Origin: Spirochaetaceae bacterium
Lineage (GTDB): Bacteria > Spirochaetota > Spirochaetia > SZUA-6 > RPPD01
Direction: 5' to 3'
DNA length: 7,525 bases
NCBI GenBank assembly: GCA_003818675.1
Contig: RPPD01000096.1
Span: 1-7,525 of the forward strand
Positions 6,396 to 7,525 of this stretch are shown here, piece by piece. A program made the position numbers and the translations under genes. The notes beneath the pieces are model-generated. The model saw only the letters and a list, made by a program, of their open reading frames with translations, searched no databases and had not been told where the DNA came from. Each line of letters starts with the position of its first letter. The first letter of the stretch is position 1.

Positions 6396-7525
6396 TTACA
6401 ACGGCGATAGGATAAATGAATAAACGCTTTCCCATTCCGAAGAATCCGCAAAGCGTGCCTGTATATTCACCCTCCATGTATTCTCATCCGGCGAGGACAG
6501 CATGAAGATTGCACTGTCGAGTGTTGTTTCAGGCAGGATCAAATCCGGTTCCTCCGCGGTCTGCAATGCCATGCCCGAGCCTTCATTTTCCGGCACACGC
6601 TGCATTGTTGCACGCAGTTTTACACTGGCCGGGGTTGAAATGGAAATCCGCAGGGGTTTCTGTCGCGTGTCAAAGGCGTCTGATATGCCTGATATTCCCG
6701 CTGTCCGTATTGGAGTTTTCATCAAATGCCTGTTGTCCAAAAACGCCTGATCTTTTATTGAAAGACCGTATTTGAAAAAACCGATGCGCACGCGCGGTTG
6801 GTTCATGAACAGGCTGTATGAACGCAGCGGCAGAAGCAGTTGGTATTCATCTTCAAGCGGAAGGTTGATTGAGAACTTGTATTCCGGATTGAGAAAAAGC
6901 TCGTCATCCGAGTATTTGCCGAGCGGATTTGTTGTATTATCGCGCACCCTCATCCTCGCGTCATGCGTAGTATCTACAAGGTATTTTTTGCCGCTGATCC
7001 ATACCACGTTCCAGGCATGGTTTCCCTGCCTGCCGTCAGTGAACATGTATGTGCGGGAATAGCCTATTGCCACCTCGGACCTTATCCCTGCGTATCCAGC
7101 AAGAAGCCTGAAGAGATTGGCGTAGCCGACACAATTTGTCCTGCAGAGCGCCAGGAGTTTCACCGCGTCTGTTTCCGCGTCAAACTCATAGGCAATTTGC
7201 ATTGTGATCCAGTCGTGTATCAGCTTTATCACATGGTATTCATTGTCCGCCTGGTACTTGAAATATTGCACCAGTTCCGGGAGATATTTTTCCGGCTGCG
7301 AAAAAACAAGCAACTCGAAAACAAGCGGAATACTGATGACAACAGGATCAACCGTGCCTGTCCTGTAGCGGCCAGCGGCCTGGTCTGCGGCAAGATAGTC
7401 AACCCGGACCAAAGCACTTGTATCAGTGTTTGCCGTATCGATAGCAATGTTTTGCCTGTTATCGCAGGGGGACAGAAGCATGAGAGCCATCATCACAGTC
7501 GTCATGATGCTTGAGCATTTGTACA
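6396..7525 (-). CDS. Transglutaminase-like (kyphoscoliosis-peptidase type) protein, probably exported; start at or beyond window edge
   Basis: A transglutaminase/protease core with a Cys-His-Asp triad is visible. Counted from the ATG at 7505 these are Cys125 in RTNCVGYA, His163 in GNHAWNVVW and Asp178 in YLVDTTHDA. Upstream, the helix HVIKLIHDWITMQIAYEFD fits the start of the domain. Downstream, LFLNPEYKFSINLPLEDEYQ resembles the segment that follows the core in kyphoscoliosis (KY) peptidase-like proteins. A beta-rich C-terminal region of about 130 residues ends the protein. The family includes proteases and amide-bond-forming or inactive members, so the reaction is not settled. The frame stays open past the ATG at 7505 to the edge, adding YKCSSI, and the two edge bases TG would complete an NTG codon. 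The likely start is therefore MYKCSSIMTT, giving a Lys followed by a hydrophobic run and LLSPC: a signal peptide, possibly lipoprotein-like, although Pro before the Cys is atypical. Confidence 0.85.
   Translation of the reverse strand, partial: YKCSSIMTTVMMALMLLSPCDNRQNIAIDTANTDTSALVRVDYLAADQAAGRYRTGTVDPVVISIPLVFELLVFSQPEKYLPELVQYFKYQADNEYHVIKLIHDWITMQIAYEFDAETDAVKLLALCRTNCVGYANLFRLLAGYAGIRSEVAIGYSRTYMFTDGRQGNHAWNVVWISGKKYLVDTTHDARMRVRDNTTNPLGKYSDDELFLNPEYKFSINLPLEDEYQLLLPLRSYSLFMNQPRVRIGFFKYGLSIKDQAFLDNRHLMKTPIRTAGISGISDAFDTRQKPLRISISTPASVKLRATMQRVPENEGSGMALQTAEEPDLILPETTLDSAIFMLSSPDENTWRVNIQARFADSSEWESVYSFILSPL

Noticed and set aside
1..7525. CRISPR arrays, tRNA or rRNA genes, insertion sequences
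   Set aside because: No regularly spaced direct repeats, cloverleaf-like segments, transposase motifs or terminal inverted repeats were seen on either strand.

Overview
The window is bacterial: compact genes, Shine-Dalgarno sites, sigma70-type promoters and start/stop overlaps. I cannot fix the species. Every complete gene lies on the minus strand; only a gene fragment at the left edge reads on the plus strand. Base composition is mixed. The ABC genes and cinA are moderate to high in GC, and the lipase gene is clearly AT-richer. A spirochaete or another didemm-type Gram-negative would fit, but this is a weak inference from gene style, not a marker-based call.

Layout from left to right: (1) the 3' end of an unrecognised plus-strand gene (2-298). 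(2) A 33-bp convergent gap. (3) Two tandem minus-strand genes for ABC exporter half-transporters, with the upstream one at 2110-3909 and the downstream one at 332-2113. They are joined by a 4-base ATGA stop/start overlap and read from a well-formed promoter at 3937-3966, whose spacer holds a 12-bp palindrome. (4) A rho-independent terminator (3989-4011) closing a second minus-strand unit, made of a class 3 lipase (5293-6123) followed by cinA (4022 to about 5275). (5) A promoter with a perfect TTGACA box directly in front of the lipase. (6) An intergenic stretch of about 270 bp. (7) A transglutaminase-like protein of the kyphoscoliosis-peptidase type (6396 to the right edge), with a probable export signal and a start that seems to lie one base outside the window.

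The two ABC proteins most likely pair as one exporter of unknown substrate. The lipase and cinA are probably co-transcribed, since only 17 bp separate the lipase stop from the likely cinA start. I see no functional link between lipid hydrolysis and NMN deamidation.

I found no clearly new multi-gene system. The points most worth checking are: the cinA N-terminus, whose conserved residues continue upstream of the first ATG to an ATC codon behind a strong Shine-Dalgarno; the lipase promoter, which predicts a leaderless mRNA; the palindrome inside the ABC promoter; and two ABC ATPase domains that both look fully catalytic.
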